From the NCBI GenBank assembly GCA_011009095.1, contig VTPC01003676.1:1-64000 (forward strand): a DNA stretch of 64,000 nucleotides. The letters are read 5' to 3'. Below the pieces are notes generated by a model that was not told the DNA's origin, made no database searches, and saw only the letters and a program-made list of their open reading frames with translations. Positions within the stretch are counted from its first letter, which is position 1. Each line of letters opens with the position of its first letter. Origin of the DNA: Ignelater luminosus. Taxonomy: Eukaryota; Arthropoda; Insecta; Coleoptera; Elateridae. This document shows positions 48,377 through 62,300 of the stretch, one piece after another. A program made the translations under genes and the position numbers.

Positions 48377-48916
48377 TTTAAAAAAAGTGAGTAAAACCAA
48401 TTTTAACTATAACATCTCAGTCGACTGTATATGTCAGTCAAATTCTAGTATTAACTAAGGGTGAGCATAAGAAAAGTTTGATCAATAAAATGAGCAAATT
48501 AAGAACGTCGCTTTTATTATATTATATAACAAGGGTTTAAATACAAAAAAGTACATTATTAGAAAACTTTATAAATACTGCGAAATTGTATAAAATCGTT
48601 GCTTATAAATTCGATGAGGTTAGCACTTCTTATAACTGGCATTACAATGAATATTACTAGCGTCAATAAATACGATGCTATGAATGAATTAAGTATACAG
48701 TTCTAAGATACGGGGTGAGATCAAAAAATAATTAAATTGTGTTCTTAAAAATAGTAATAATAAAGCTACATATACTTGTACAATAAATTTTTGATTACAC
48801 CTCGTACAAAATAAAACAAAAAAAACATTTATTCTTTTGTAAAAAAGTCTTTCTTCAGTCGTGTGTGTGTATTGCACAAGTCTTTTCAACGAGGTAATAA
48901 CACTTTCATTGTTCTA

Positions 48917-49641
48917 TCACGGCAGTAATCGATGATAATGCGCCTTCTTACTTTTCTCAATCACGTAGAAAGACTGAGGTTTTCCGTTTCCTGGAAAATA
49001 CTTCATAAATGAAGCTTTCTTCGGTTTAGCGGGAACGTAATACGATGGTTTGTGTGGGTTCTTTCGTATTTTTCCTGGTTTATCGAAAACTTCATTCCAC
49101 ATTTTTGGACTTTGAATATCGATGTAATTCGTATCACTTATTCGTGATTTACTTTTATGAGCTGTGAATTTCTTAAGCACAGGTATATTCCAATGATAAA
49201 TTTTTGCTGGTTTTCCATTGTTTTTAAAGCCAACTGGAATGTTCCTGCTCGATTCGGCTAGATTATTAGGTTTATTATGCACGTAGTAGTAGGGATTTGG
49301 TGGTAATTTGACAATGAACATGTGAGAATCGTCAGATCTACTATGATGACGGGATTCAATAGCCAAACGCTTCCTGTGATGACTGTTTGGTCCTCTTACT
49401 CTTGATAAACCAAGTTTTGTTAATAGCTCGTGATTTTTCACAGTATGTGACGAAATCTTTGGATCAGAAGATGAACATATTGAGAAAAGCAGAATTATTG
49501 AACAGCATGTGAGGATGTATCTGAAACAAAAGAAAAAGAAAACTTTAGAATGTTGGTTTTTTAAATGAGTTAATAATCTTGTGAGCAAAGCTGCAATTTG
49601 TAGTAAATTTACTTGAAATTAAGAAAAAGAAGTATAATCAT
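48917..49641 (-). CDS. Secreted basic, tyrosine-rich protein of unknown function
   Basis: The model has two exons, 49641-49613 and 49520-48917, joined in phase across a 92-base intron, giving 210 residues. Residues 1-26 (MIILLFLNFKYILTC...) form a signal peptide. The rest has no membrane segment, is rich in Lys, His, Pro and Tyr, and carries repeated aromatic-proline motifs: LPPNPYYYVHNKP, NGKPAKIYHW, KPSYYVPAKPKKASF and NGKPQSFYVIEKSKKAHY. A dibasic/furin-like HHRKR site lies near residue 61, so processing is possible. The large exon is well supported (clean acceptor, composition, length); the first exon is inferred from phase and signal peptide. It begins about 540 bases upstream of CFAP57 on the same strand. 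I do not know the family; a cuticle or secreted matrix role is only a guess. Confidence 0.65.
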
Positions 49642-50544
49642 GTTGTATGTGTTATAAAACTTGTTTTTAGCGCTTCTTGAGATTAATATGCAAATCGGTA
49701 GTTAAAATAAGTGGCATAACTTAGCATTATATGTAATAATTAATTCTACTTTAAAATTTATAATGCAATTATACCGAGTGGATAAGTAAGCAAATATTTA
49801 AGAAGTTAAATTACTAAATGATTAAGCTTTAGATGATATCAATAAAGAAATAAAATAAATTTCGGTTTTTTGCGAAGTTCTCAGTTAATTAAAATCTTAG
49901 ATTATTTACACCAGTGCAATATTAAAACTTTTTTGGATAGTCTTCCCTAATAATTGCCTACTTGAACCAACTACATTAATTTTGCTAAAAGCAAAATAGA
50001 AAGAGATAAAACAAGTATAATTATTAGTATTAAGTACAATAATAATAATAATTGGCGGCTTCTACATCCACAGATAAGTATCTCTCCCTTGCCCAATTCT
50101 TACTATCAATCTACACAGAAGCTCTCATTGTCAGCGATAAATTCTCCAATACATTCCGTGATTTCCATTTACGAGGCAAACTGAATTAAGCTTTATCGTA
50201 AATAATTGAAGTAAAGAGGACCTGTTCAGTTTGCCATCAAAGTCAAGTGAATTATCAACCAAATTTAGAAAGACTACTCGATTTACCCCAACAAGTAATA
50301 ATTATCTGCAAAACAGACATAAAAAACATTTTCAAGTTTTACGTCTTGTTCTTGTGCTGTGATTCATATTGGTAAAATTGGCTGTTGCCTAAAAACTTAT
50401 ACCTATTACTGAATCTAAATGCTGCGTCGAAAAGGTTTCTTAGGAAGTTCACCAAGAATTAGTATAAATACCAGATCAGTCAAAAACTATGGAGTAAGTC
50501 ATCCATTATTTGCATATCTAAACCTCAAACTGCAAATTTAGACA
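49642..50544. other. AT-rich intergenic DNA
   Basis: No gene recognised. A short (aat) repeat occurs near 50040. Confidence 0.4.
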
Positions 50545-50628
50545 AATCAATTTCAAATTGGGAACAATCAGTTTCAGACTGGAAATAATCGATTTCAAAT
50601 TGAGACTAATCAACTTCAACTTTCGCCG
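50545..50628 (+). repeat. Minisatellite, four 21-base units reading as a heptapeptide repeat
   Basis: Four consecutive 21-base units begin at 50545, 50566, 50587 and 50608, with consensus near aatcaatttcaaattgggaac. One frame reads N-Q-F-Q-[IT]-[GE]-[NT] units in succession, with a stop just before and another about 7 codons after the last unit. A more decayed unit may precede (about 50521). It may be the relic of a repetitive coding sequence. Confidence 0.7.
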
Positions 50629-53600
50629 CTGCGGTAACGACTTTCACACTGTTTCTCCTTTCTCCTTTAGATTCGCCGCAGGCGTAGTCCACACGTTGAG
50701 TTGCCAAGCTATTTATGATTCTTTGCTCAGTTGATGTTTTAATCAAACCTCCATAGAATTGTGTTTCTTTGATCTATCTTACTTTACTCCCGAAAAAACT
50801 ATTTTCGAGAAAACTAATTACATCTCAAATACTACTTGGCAAAGTTCAAATTCAAAAGTTGTTAACTAGTCACAAACGGTGACCATGAAAGCATTTGCAT
50901 TGGTTTTGCCAAAGCTAAGAAATCTACAAATCTGTTGCATTTTTCTGGTTGGCGATATGAAGACTGTGAAATTGCCCGCAGCGCTTCGGTGTTTCTATCT
51001 GCTGCCAATGATGATTATAAGATAGAGAAGAGCCTGAACTCAAAAAACACAAAAGTGTCGAGTTACAAACGGGAAAATTGTCTACAATTGCATATAATCA
51101 AATAAATTAATGTTGTTTTTCATCTTGCTGTACTTTGTGGCACTTAGTCCCTGAGCTGGTTTCATCTAAAGAATGCACGACTTTTTTGAAGGAAACCTTG
51201 AAAAGCTAAATTCAATTAACGTATGTCTAGCGTTGATATTGGCGTTTGTTAATGTCATATTGGGATTCACTGCAACTTTATTAGTCGGTACTGTAATTAA
51301 CATCTTTTCTTGGTTGTCATTGAGCTTATCTTACTCAATATATGCAGGATGTGAAGAATTTTGCAAAACTTCGAGTGCTGCATAAGTCTACTTCAGAATA
51401 GCGTGTTACATGTAGCAAATCTTTTATATCATGAATCTTGTGAAACATCCACTTTCAGGTTCCAGCATAATAGAGATACTGCTGAGATGAGATCTATTCC
51501 ATAGAATTGTCTGCTAGAGAGAATCTTATAATTTGGAACATCTTTATAATATTGTACTGGTCAGAAATTCTTTCTAGTGAGCGCTCTATTTCAGTCCAAA
51601 CATGAAATGGTGCAAATTAAAAACGAAAAGGTCAAAAAACATTTTGGCAGTGACTATTGGCATTCTTTAATAGAGTTAGATCAATGCTAAAATTCTAGAT
51701 ATTGATATCTATACACTCTGATAAGTTTATACTTTTCATTATTAGAAAAAAAGAAGCTAAAAAGCAATTACACAGATAGGTGCCAGCTGGGAAATATGCC
51801 TTTCGCTCTAACGCAGATTTAATATATGTAAGCAAAAGAAAATCTTCAATCCTTTTCTTTAGTTTCCTCCCAATTTGACACTTTTCACTTGGCCAAAATA
51901 ACCAAAACTCCACTATTCACAATAGAAACAAATGAGTCTAAATACTCAGACTTCAAGACTTTAGAACTCTGTTTTTGGCCTTTAGAGTGATGTCGTAATT
52001 ATTTTTTAAAACAGACAGTCTCCAGATCTTCCACTCTGATTTCACATAAATGTATAACTAAACTACTAAAATACAGAATTCTGTCGCATTGAACAACAGA
52101 TTACTAGAAATGGTAAGCAAAATGTTTAAAAATCGTCCCAGTGGGCACACACGCACCAAAAGTGCCCCTTCATCTATAAATGAACTCAAATAATCAAAAT
52201 CCAAATCAACTATAAAAATTAAAGAACCCTCTAAAGAAATCTACATCCAATTGTTTGGGTTTCTTTTACGCATGCTTGGCCATTTCTAAACCTTCATATT
52301 TTTGAACTTTAATCAAGAAAATACTTTTCGTGAAACTACATTTCAATTTATTTACCCTTTTCATGCAGAGATCAACTATCTTCTATGGACTTCCTTAATT
52401 TAAGATAATTAATATTTAGTAAACTGTTTGTTATGACTTTTGTAGCGCTGGTTCCTGTCTTTTGTTCATATATTCCGATAGGTCTGCTTTCTATCTCAAT
52501 CATTTGCTGAACTTGTAACAGTCCTCGCAAATTTTTCAAGATGCCAAGCCTACTCAATAAATACAGGCAAGATTTGTATTTCAATTTCCCAGTTGCAGTT
52601 GTTTTTCGTTACAGACTGTACTCGAACCTCTCGTCTTCAAGTATGTGATACCGATCGTGATTTACTTTAATCTGCCTTCATTAATGCGTACATAGTAGTT
52701 TGTTTAAAATGCTGACTTGATATGGTTACAACAATCTATTTTACATTGTTGAAATATCTTGAAAGGCAAGACTCAGTCATGAATTCTCTGATCAAATACT
52801 TCAAATCTGTGTGTGTTTGGTCAGTAATCTCGATGTACTAAAAGACGCTATAGCTCAGCCATTTATGGTATTGAGCATTGGTAAGTTGGTATTTTAAAAT
52901 CATTTTATTTCTGTTGATGTGCTACTCTCTGATTTCGTTTTTGAGGTTGGTATCTCTTTCGATTATTAAATTTCAATAAGGGCTTTTAAAATATAAAACT
53001 GAAATTGCTCGGATTGAGACTAAAAGTGTCTAAGATCCTATCTTTCTAGCACAATAGTAAATAAGATGATGCTTAAGACTAAAAGGCTTGCTACTGTCGT
53101 CTTTGGAACCTCGAGAGAAGACTAGTCGTCACAACACGAAATCCAGCTATTTTAAAAATGTCGTATTCATCTTCAGTCATATTATGATCAAAGATGTTTG
53201 TTACTGGACAATGAAATGTCTATTGGAGATTAATCTTAGTACTCTGTCGTCTTACAATGTATTTATGAGGTAACGTGGCTTAAGATTCGAGTAAAATAAG
53301 ATTTATATTGAAAACACTGGTGACATGCAAAATTACTTTTGTAAAGATCTAAAAACTGACATGGATCAGGCTAATGTCCATTGCGATCTATGAGCTAAAA
53401 AGAGTAACTTTGAAAATTTATGGCGGATATAATAATTGCAAAATGGTTTAAAAGACACTCAAAAGCATCTATGGGCTTGTAAACCCATCTTGGTCAAAAG
53501 TCATTTCATCACAGAAAAAGACTCAGCTGGCCCAAAGAAGATTCTTTTGCTGCTACCGGATCCGTTCCAATTATGACTGCTCGTATCTACTTCAATACTA

Positions 53601-56237
53601 GACACCGATATAAGGTTTATTAGTCAAAAATGTTGCAAGAATTGCCTATCATAACTGATAGATACCATGTGGTGCTAGTTTTCCAGATAACTTGTGGTGT
53701 AGACATTTTATTGCTGGCAATCTTTTAGTTGCAATAAGAAACTATAGAATTATAGCTAAAAATATCTAATACTGTGAATCATTTTAATGATGCAGACTCT
53801 ACTGTCATAAGATAAGCGAGGAGTTTCACTACTCCTAGTGAGTCCACGTAGAAGTATAACAATTTATTACAAATTGAGTTATTATTGAACTTTACTTTGA
53901 GATAAGAATAGACCTAGAATTGAAAGCTATAAAGGCAAACGTTTTGTTTAACGGTTTTGAACGTTACTCGAAAAAGTGACATTAGTAATTATAGGTAAGC
54001 AAGAAGTGTTGTAAAAAATAGTCTTATTTCATAGAGTAACGGATCGAATAAAGTAGTGGGATGGTTTTTAGCCTTCGGGTTGTAAGTTGAGCATCCCTAC
54101 ATCAATGAATGAATAACGGTGTTGGTTTCAAAAGCCATGATTACTTAATGAAGGTGTAACATAAGATTCTAGAATTCCTCCTATTCTTGATACAATCTCG
54201 GTTAGAATAATTTCATTATGAAGCTTGTAATCATAAATATCGTTTTCCTCTGCATTTTACCATACTAATTACAGCTATGTTCAAACAAATAAAAAGTTTT
54301 AAGTGCATTTACTGTAAATTGCGCTCGAAAGAAACCACTTTGCCTTTAATAATATCGATTGGTTAACTCCCACGTATTTTAAATAAATGCTCTGGCGTTA
54401 TTTTTAACTGAAACCTGTACTTATCTCAAAAAGCCATATTAGAAATCCCTGGGAAAGGTATACGATGTTTATAGCGGCATGATAATGCAGTAATATATTG
54501 TTCCGTTAGATAAGGCGGTGCAATTCTTTATTCATTCCTTTTATTATTTATTATTTCGTGTTTGTTATTCAAATTGGACAAATAAAAACATTAAAACCAA
54601 AGAATTTTATAAATTTTCCAACATCCCGGAAAAATATCTTTTGCTAACTGGATTTTGCTTTATAATTTATTTAAATTAACGCTTTAAATTTCATTGAGTA
54701 TATTTCGGAGACTTTTATAGTAGAACTACCGTTAAATAACAGAAGCTATATTTGGCATATCATTCTTACTCTTTTTTTAATCAAAAGATTTGCACGAAAC
54801 GATAATGGTCCATTAAAATCGCGAGCGCCAAAAAAAGCTTCTAAATGGAAAAGTGATATTGATGACTGGTAAGATGGCCACATTTAAAACCGATTAAATT
54901 TCAGACTGAATGATTGTTAACTTTGCATACAAGTAATAAGGAGCATATTTCAGACGTAAAGTAATTTATTAAAAGTTGAAACAAGTTTTTAATTCTACGC
55001 TGTCATACCTATGTAGGTAAATACTGTAATTATAGATTTTTTTTCTTTCATATCAAGACATGGTAAATTATATTCTCATGATTTACTTATTAGTCAAATG
55101 AAAATATTTCACATAGTTTCATGATGGTTTGTATAATATAAATCAACCGAATTTTGTACTTTAATTTATCACTTCTGGTTCTTTATTGTTTGTGGGGTGA
55201 TATTTTTGTCATGAATGAATGCTAAGTAGTTTTTCCTTTTTTGGGGTTAGGTAGTTTGTAACACAGATATACATATTTATGTTAACTAGGTAGATTAAGT
55301 GTTGAAATAAAATACTTCGTTAAAGATTCCAAAGTGTTTTGTTACTAGAAATTTTTCGAAATTCTTTAGACATTTTGATTTTCAATCTTTATGGGAGGTA
55401 CCACACAATTGTCATAGTTGATGAAAGTTAAGTAGTGTCAATAGCACATTAAGTCAATTATTCGTTGTTTGGTAGCATTCGAAAACAAATTAAAGTTTTC
55501 TTAACGCTCCCTTATTCAGTCAGCTAGTACATTCTAAGGAATTTTTGAGTTAAAGTTGGAAACAAAAGAAATCTTCATAGATCCTTCACAAAATTTTAAA
55601 AACCAAGGCTATTTGTTTAGTATACACATTTTCATTTCTTGGAATCTGAATACTAATTAGTGGACGTAGGCAAGATTTTCAAAAGTGTATCTTTCAGAGT
55701 TCTAAGATCTCTTATGCAAGTACATTCCCACACATTACTCCTTTCAGGTTTTCCAAACTAGCTTTTTTCAGTCGTTAACATAGCAGAACAAATTAAAATT
55801 CTTATTCTTTTCTATATCACAACGAGCAAAGAAAAGTAATATTTTTATTGATAACGGTAATACTAAATAACTTTGTTCAATCTGAAACTAAGCTTCCATC
55901 GTGATATCACGATATTCAACATGTGCATCAATCAAAAAAGTTATCCAAAACTAGTCTTTACCTTAAACTGAGACTGGAATAAACTTGGGCCGATTTCAGA
56001 ATTTAGTGCACCCTGAGGCAACTTCAGATTTTTGTGCCTTTGTATCCTTCATTAAACAGAGTTAAAGACCTTTTGATCTGAAAAACTTAATCGGTTCGAA
56101 TAACTTAATTTGTTCAACAAGCCCAACCGATTTATGAAAAGATGAATATCGAGAAGTCTAGTTCAGATTCCGTCATTATCAGTAGCACGACGACCTTTGC
56201 TGGGTCTTGATTTGTTCTAGGGTCCTCCGCCATTCTG
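50629..56237. other. Long stretch without recognisable gene
   Basis: Several short open frames occur. The longest of note is 51173-51385 (plus), which encodes two hydrophobic segments after MHDFFEGNLEKLN but has no recognised family. Patchy higher-GC stretches suggest decayed transposons, but no diagnostic motif was identified. Confidence 0.35.
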
Positions 56238-57310
56238 ATCTGTTTCTCATTTTTATTCTCAAATTCGTAATTCCCAGATAATGTCTTCTTCTAGCTGGTA
56301 CGTATATCTAAGTTTTGGTATTCTCATGGATCTCTTTTCAACTGGTCCTTGTTTTGTTATTCTTTTTGTTGGTTCTTCATCTTTCATTCTTTCTATATGT
56401 CCTACCCATCTTAAGTATTTCAGTTTTATGAATGTGACGACATCAGATTCTCTATACGCTGAATACAATTTGAAATTATATTGTCTTCGCCATAGCCCAT
56501 TTTCTATTAAATAGTTCTCTATGTATCTGGAACAGAATCTTTCATCGTTTTCAGTTATGTGCCAAGTTTCAGATCCATACACGCGGATAGGCCTGATTAA
56601 AGTTTTATATAGCTGGCATTTTGTTTTGTTAACCTGCGTGATCTTTACTGTCTGCTCAGCCCAAAATAGTTTTTGTTTACTAAGCGGATTTTTCTTCTAT
56701 TTCTTCACTGGTGTTATTGTCACGTGCGATTAAAGAACCCAGGTAGGTAAATTATTGTAGCGCTTCAATGTTGCAGTCTTTTATTGTTAAGTTTTGCAAC
56801 TGTCGTACTCCGGTTCTTGTTGGGTTATAGGCATGCATGTGCTACGTTTTTGTTTGGTTTATTTTTAGGCCACTTGCTTTTGCAGCTCTTTTGATAAGGT
56901 TAAACGCTTCAATCATGCCTCTTTTAGATTTTGCGATGATATCGACGTCGTCCGCAAAGGCTAGTATCTGGACTTCTCTTTATTATTGTGCCTCTTGTAT
57001 TAATTCCTGCATCTCTTATTACTTACTCCAGCGTGATATTAAATAATGTGCATGATCCCCTACTTATATGCACCACAGTTAATTAGGTGTGTGGAAATTT
57101 TAAAATCTCTCATAGCCCGCATCAGGAAATTTTGGCGAAGGATAAATATTTGATAAGTTGTCGACTTCTGTCTGCAGACGCCTCACTGATAGGTGCCAAT
57201 GATGTGTTTCGCGTATGGCCTTAACCTTTCACACAGGATGTTGAAAAGTACTTTATATATTGTGTTCAGGAGCTTTATCCTTCCATAATTTGCATACATT
57301 TGACGATCAA
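56238..57310 (-). pseudogene. RTE-like LINE reverse transcriptase remnant
   Basis: Read on minus from about 57310 with frame changes: ANYGRIKLLNTIYKVLFNILCERLRPY (the NYRGISLLNTxYKVxSxIL block), then a degraded IGTYQ.GVCRQKST and QIFILRQ block. LFNITLE.VIRDAGINTRGT, LAFADDVDIIAKSKRGMIEAF (catalytic FADD), KASGLKINQTKT, YFGLSRQ and VYGSETWHITENDERF follow, with the tail LKYLRWVGHIERMKDEEPTKR ending at about 56259. The order is that of an RTE/BovB-like ORF2. The N-terminal endonuclease is absent. Numerous stops make it inactive. Confidence 0.85.
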
Positions 57311-58699
57311 AATGACATACGTTCTCGACTCGAAAGCCAACTCCGACTTAAATATTTTTGGGACACTCGTTACAATCATGCATATTTGCAGTAAATAACT
57401 TCCAGTTATTAAGGATTCAATCTACATATTAAGAACATATAGCTATAGCGATAATACCCCCTAAATCAATTCGAATTTGATATATTAGTAACTGATCAAA
57501 CTGAACTTAATTAATTATACATAAATAAAATGTGGCTTAATTAGTGGTACTTAATTTATTTGGATGTCATAATAAATTTGTAATTCTGACAAGTTAAATA
57601 ATTTATTTCTAATAAATTTAGTTTTTTTTCTATTTTGTAACAGTATCGTGGTGCTATTAACAAATACATGAAGCTTAATTTACCTGTTATTTTGTTTATA
57701 TATTTTTTAGTAGAATATGAATAAAAATAATAGAATTCGCGCAATTATCAATTTAAAATTTGGTTATGCGTGCTAGTTTGCTTCAGCTTGTTTTCTAGCT
57801 TTATTTCTATTTGTTGAATATAAATATTCAGATAAGAATTTAATTAATTCGAAGATAGTCCAAACATACTGTCTTTCATAATTCATTAAATATTTCAAAA
57901 CTGGAAGCAAAACTGGTTTTATGAAAAACATAAACAAATTAGTTGCTTTAAAATATTTCAAAATCAACAACAGCTTTAATATTACCATTTACTGTACGAA
58001 AAGTTGTCATCCCGTTACAGCATAAAATTTTAATTTTGATTAAGTTCAGTGATTGTTATCTCATGCATCGGGCGAATTTCACTGGAGCTTACGTGGAATA
58101 AATACGAATAAATTAATTGTGATGATCGGAATGGTGAGTATTACACCACCTGCATAAAAAGTGAAGATCGATAAAACCAGTAAAATACTGACAATTATCA
58201 CTGTCTTTTAACCTTGATATTTTTCTTTTTAGTTTTACTTTCATGAAGGTTAAAACTGTTGTTTCTTCATTACCTTTTAAATATTTGAATCTGCATTTAT
58301 ATTTCTCGATTGTCGGTACCACTGTTGTGCTGTTTTTTATAGCAAAACGATGAAAAATATTAATCTTTAAAATAATTAACTTAACCAAATTATTACAGTG
58401 GAATATTTTTTAATATTTATAATAAGTTTAAAGGTTTGTTTATAATTGGCGTACAGTTGCATTCAAGGACTAGTTGTGGTTGAAAAATATTAAAAGGCGA
58501 TCACACAAAATGTTCTTATAATATTTTACAAATCAACGCAATACCCAAAAACTCCCAGAAAATACCAAAAACGATACAACAATTGATGTAAAACAGGGCC
58601 GCGTTTCTCATCTGGAATAGCTGATCTATTTTGATCTGTTGCTAGTGACATCGACACGCAGGTAAGTTCTGTTACTTAGAGACACAGGAAACTCAAGAC
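57311..58699. other. AT-rich stretch without recognisable gene
   Basis: Short open frames only, none with recognised motifs or paired splice sites. Confidence 0.4.
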
Positions 58700-58919
58700 T
58701 CTCGTTGTATTGCTTTGCGACGGACGGCAAAAAGCCTATCAACTGACTTCAGTAGACACAGAAGTGGGAAGCAAATTTAAGAAAAAACAGCTTTTAAGAG
58801 TACCAAAGAATCACAAAGCACTTTCGATACTGCAACTCTCGTTGATAGTCTATAACAATATATGATGCCACAATAGTACAAGAGATGGAATGGTCTATAG
58901 GTAGATTGGATTTGGTCTG

Positions 58920-59310
58920 AGCTAGTATCAACAGCTGAACGATAATCGTCGTCGTTCAAGGGAGGTTAGATTCTACGAACTACATCAACGGCATCTTAGA
59001 AAAGGACGTTATGCTAGTTGCGTATGGTTTAATACAGGCTGGGGCACTGTCATAGGTACACCGTGGTATGCGGTGCGCAGGAATAGCAAAATTCTGAGGC
59101 GACCGTCTGGTCTGCAACTCGAGAAGAACCCCCTACGTACACACTTAAACGTCTCACACGGATAGCAATGCCATTGAACGCAGAACAATGTCATCCAGGC
59201 TCAAATCACTATAGACAAATCTCAGTTATTGAATGGAGGGCGTTAAGTCCCGATTTAAATCCTATTCCGTCCTGATGCACTTCGTACCGCAGAACGTCAG
59301 TTTAGTCAAG
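58920..59310 (+). pseudogene. Tc1-like transposase remnant
   Basis: Plus-strand translation with stops and frame changes gives a basic block (NDNRRRSREVRFYELH...), a segment SKILRRPSGLQLEKNPLRT resembling the second DNA-binding motif (RRPxxxPxLTxxHR) and EWRALSPDLNPI, the hallmark EWPxxSPDLNPIE stretch before the last catalytic residue of Tc1 transposases. The catalytic residues themselves are not intact. Confidence 0.55.
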
Positions 59311-62300
59311 CACTGGTTGAAGAGAAGAATAGAAGAAGATTCTCAGAGGTTAATTTGAAGTGTGTGTGAGTGATAGCCACACGTTCACTCATTAATTGTG
59401 ATGTCTCAGTTTAATAAAGAGACACAAATACGCAAAATTAACGCAAGCGCACAACAAAAGCCCACATCCTTTTATTTGTTGTTTTGTCACCCAGGTATTT
59501 GATTTGGAAAGTATCAGAGTGTCTCGAGCATTTAAAGGTGACCACTCATGCAGTTTTAGTAAGTAATCTGCACTGGAATTGCATGTGAGTCCTGACCTCC
59601 ATTCACATGTTAACTGTCTAAAGTAAAGGAACCTATATGTTCTTCCAGTGAAGAAGTGATAAATGTCATCACAAAATAACAGATCAAGCTGCACATCAGT
59701 GTCTGTACAAATTAACAGGCATTATTAAATAAACAGTCATTCATTATTAAGCAATTCAAAGATCGCTTACTCACAATCTAGAAGCTTTTCATTAATTGTC
59801 AATCAGGAAGGGACAACAAGCTGGTCAAAATCAAAAACAATGAACGAATTTTAAAAGACACTTAGTAAATTCCGAACCATAAGCGTCCGTTAGTAGGGGG
59901 CGCCATTGGATTTTCAAACGATATCGAAATGGGACTAACCTACCAGAATGAGTTTTTAATCTTTCCAGCTTTCGCAGCTACAGGTCACTGAAGATTGGTC
60001 CAAATTCAATTGTAAAAATCTGCTTTCGATAACGATAACAGATAAGCAAGTAGCGTTTGCAGCTTTGTCAATAGGAGGCCATCCTACGATTTCCTGCAAG
60101 AAACATTTCTGAAAAATAAAAAAATATACCAACCATTCGCCAATTGACAGGAATTTCGAGTATCTGTCAGAAGATAGCCCCCAAATAAGAATAGCTCAGG
60201 TAAAGTTCTTAATATAGGAACCCGATTCGGGTTTAGGATATTTTGGAAAATCAAATTTTAACAGCCTTTTAGACCAGCGTAATTGGCCATGATCGCTGTT
60301 TTTTGCAAAATTTTTTGTTTGTTACCTTGAAGTATTAACTATCAAAAAGCTCATGACTGTATCCCAAAAACGGTCAACTTCATTGTCAAATTAAAGATAG
60401 CATGGTAAGATTGTGTGCTGATACCAATTGAAGGTCTGAACACAAATCCGAAGAAAAAGTTGCAAAAATCTATTGACAAATGTTCCATGTCTATTAGTTA
60501 CCATCGGGTTTTTGATAGACTGCTGCTTGATTGTTTTCTCGATCTGAGAAATATTGTTGGGCATTGCTAGTGGACAACCGAAGGCTATCCAACGATTTGG
60601 CTACCAGCGATCTTCTTTTGTTTGTTTCTACCATCTTTTGAACCTTGGAAACGGGTCATGGTATCAAAATAGAACTTTGGTGACTGACATTAGTAGATCG
60701 AGAGCTATCCAAAGATCCAGCCACTGGCGATAGTCTTATCATGTCGAGATCTGACTTTGACTATTATAAATGGTTTACTTCGGAGCATAAAATCAACAAA
60801 CTGACATCAATCCTCTTTAGTTTTTTTAACAAACACAATAACAAACGTCATTTGGTCCCCCGCAAACCGGAAAACCAAAACAAAGTGATTTCCCTCGATG
60901 GCCGAGTCTGATGCCAAAAAGCTTACGTCGACAAGGTTTCGTCGATTTAAATTGAACAGTATTATTTCCTATTTCTGTTTACTGTAACAAGATTTCTTTG
61001 ATATTGTGCTGTTAATTGTATACTAATTGATACTAGACAGGAACGTTAAGGCAAGCATGAGAGAGAGCAGGTAGAAGAGCGAACATTCTAATTCTCACGT
61101 CGTGAATACAGTTGACAAAAATATTATAAAGTTTAAAGCAACATGATAAACACTTTGTCTAAAAGGAATCTGCTTAAATACTTTCAACTTGCCGCCCGCA
61201 AGTTAGTTTCATTTTTTTTTACAAAAATCACATCATATGATTGATTTATCTTATGAATAAAAGAAAGAGAAAAATATCTAAGATTGATTTATTTCTTTTT
61301 CTGAGGTTGTTAAATAAAAGACAAAAGAATAAATATGTAGGTAATGCAATACAAAGTTTTCAAGTTGAATTCTTCATTTTTTATGAAACGGAACATCTAT
61401 TTATATTTATTAATAACTTTCACTGTTTTATAATTCTTGAAGCATAATAAATATTTAATAAACGTCAATAAAGGCACAGCCTATAAGTAATTTGCTTTCA
61501 ATGTAAACAAAAAACAAAATAATTCAAAACATTTATGAAGCGCAAATATTATTCAATTTGATGGATATGGACTATTAATACTAATTAACGTTTACAACTG
61601 CGCCTTCAATTATCTTCCTTTTGCTTCAGAACACTCCATTCATGGTTACCTATTCCATTTATGTAATAGTTAACAATTTAAAACTTCCGGATTTATTTAC
61701 TTATTTTATCGTTTGAAAAACGCCTGTTCATATAATATATAGCAAATAGGATTTCTTATAAAAAAGGGACTTGTTTTTTTGCTTTAAATGCACATGCATC
61801 AGGAATTCCAACTGCTTTAAGAAACGTTTATGAAGGTACAACAAAATGCGAAGGTACTGTTAGCTAGGCAGACGTCCAACCTGTTTACAGAGCTCCGGGT
61901 TAGGCCATAAGTCAATTTGCCCGTTTCTGTCCAGTTACTGTTATCTACTTATTTGGAAGTAGTTTGCCAATTTCATGCGAAATAGATGAGCTTAATAGGT
62001 TTCTCGTGAGATTATAGTAAAGTCAGTCGTGATTGAATATTTCCCTTTAAAATTACACGGAATGCGTTATGTGCAAGATTTAACACTGAATTTGCTGTAA
62101 AAGTTTTGCCTTTTCAACGTATCATTACAAAGACTTTCCACTTTTAAGCTGTTTTTAATAGATTGAAATTAGTGTAAGCAAAAATCACTTTGAATTTAGC
62201 AAAATAAAAAGGTTGTAAAATTTTGCTTCAAAAAACAATCTTGTTTGTGCTAACTCGTTAGGCGGACTTAGGTAGTAAAAGGATTCTCTATGCAATTTAT

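Noticed and set aside
51173..51385. 70-residue two-helix hydrophobic ORF
   Set aside because: No supporting splice or promoter context and no recognised family; hydrophobicity follows from T-rich codons.
58113..58388. 91-codon minus-strand frame
   Set aside because: No splice context or motif found; composition is ordinary for open frames in this DNA.
59009..59694. Minus-strand frames near the Tc1-like relic
   Set aside because: The first (59009-59194) is antisense to the plus-strand transposase remnant; the second has no recognisable family.
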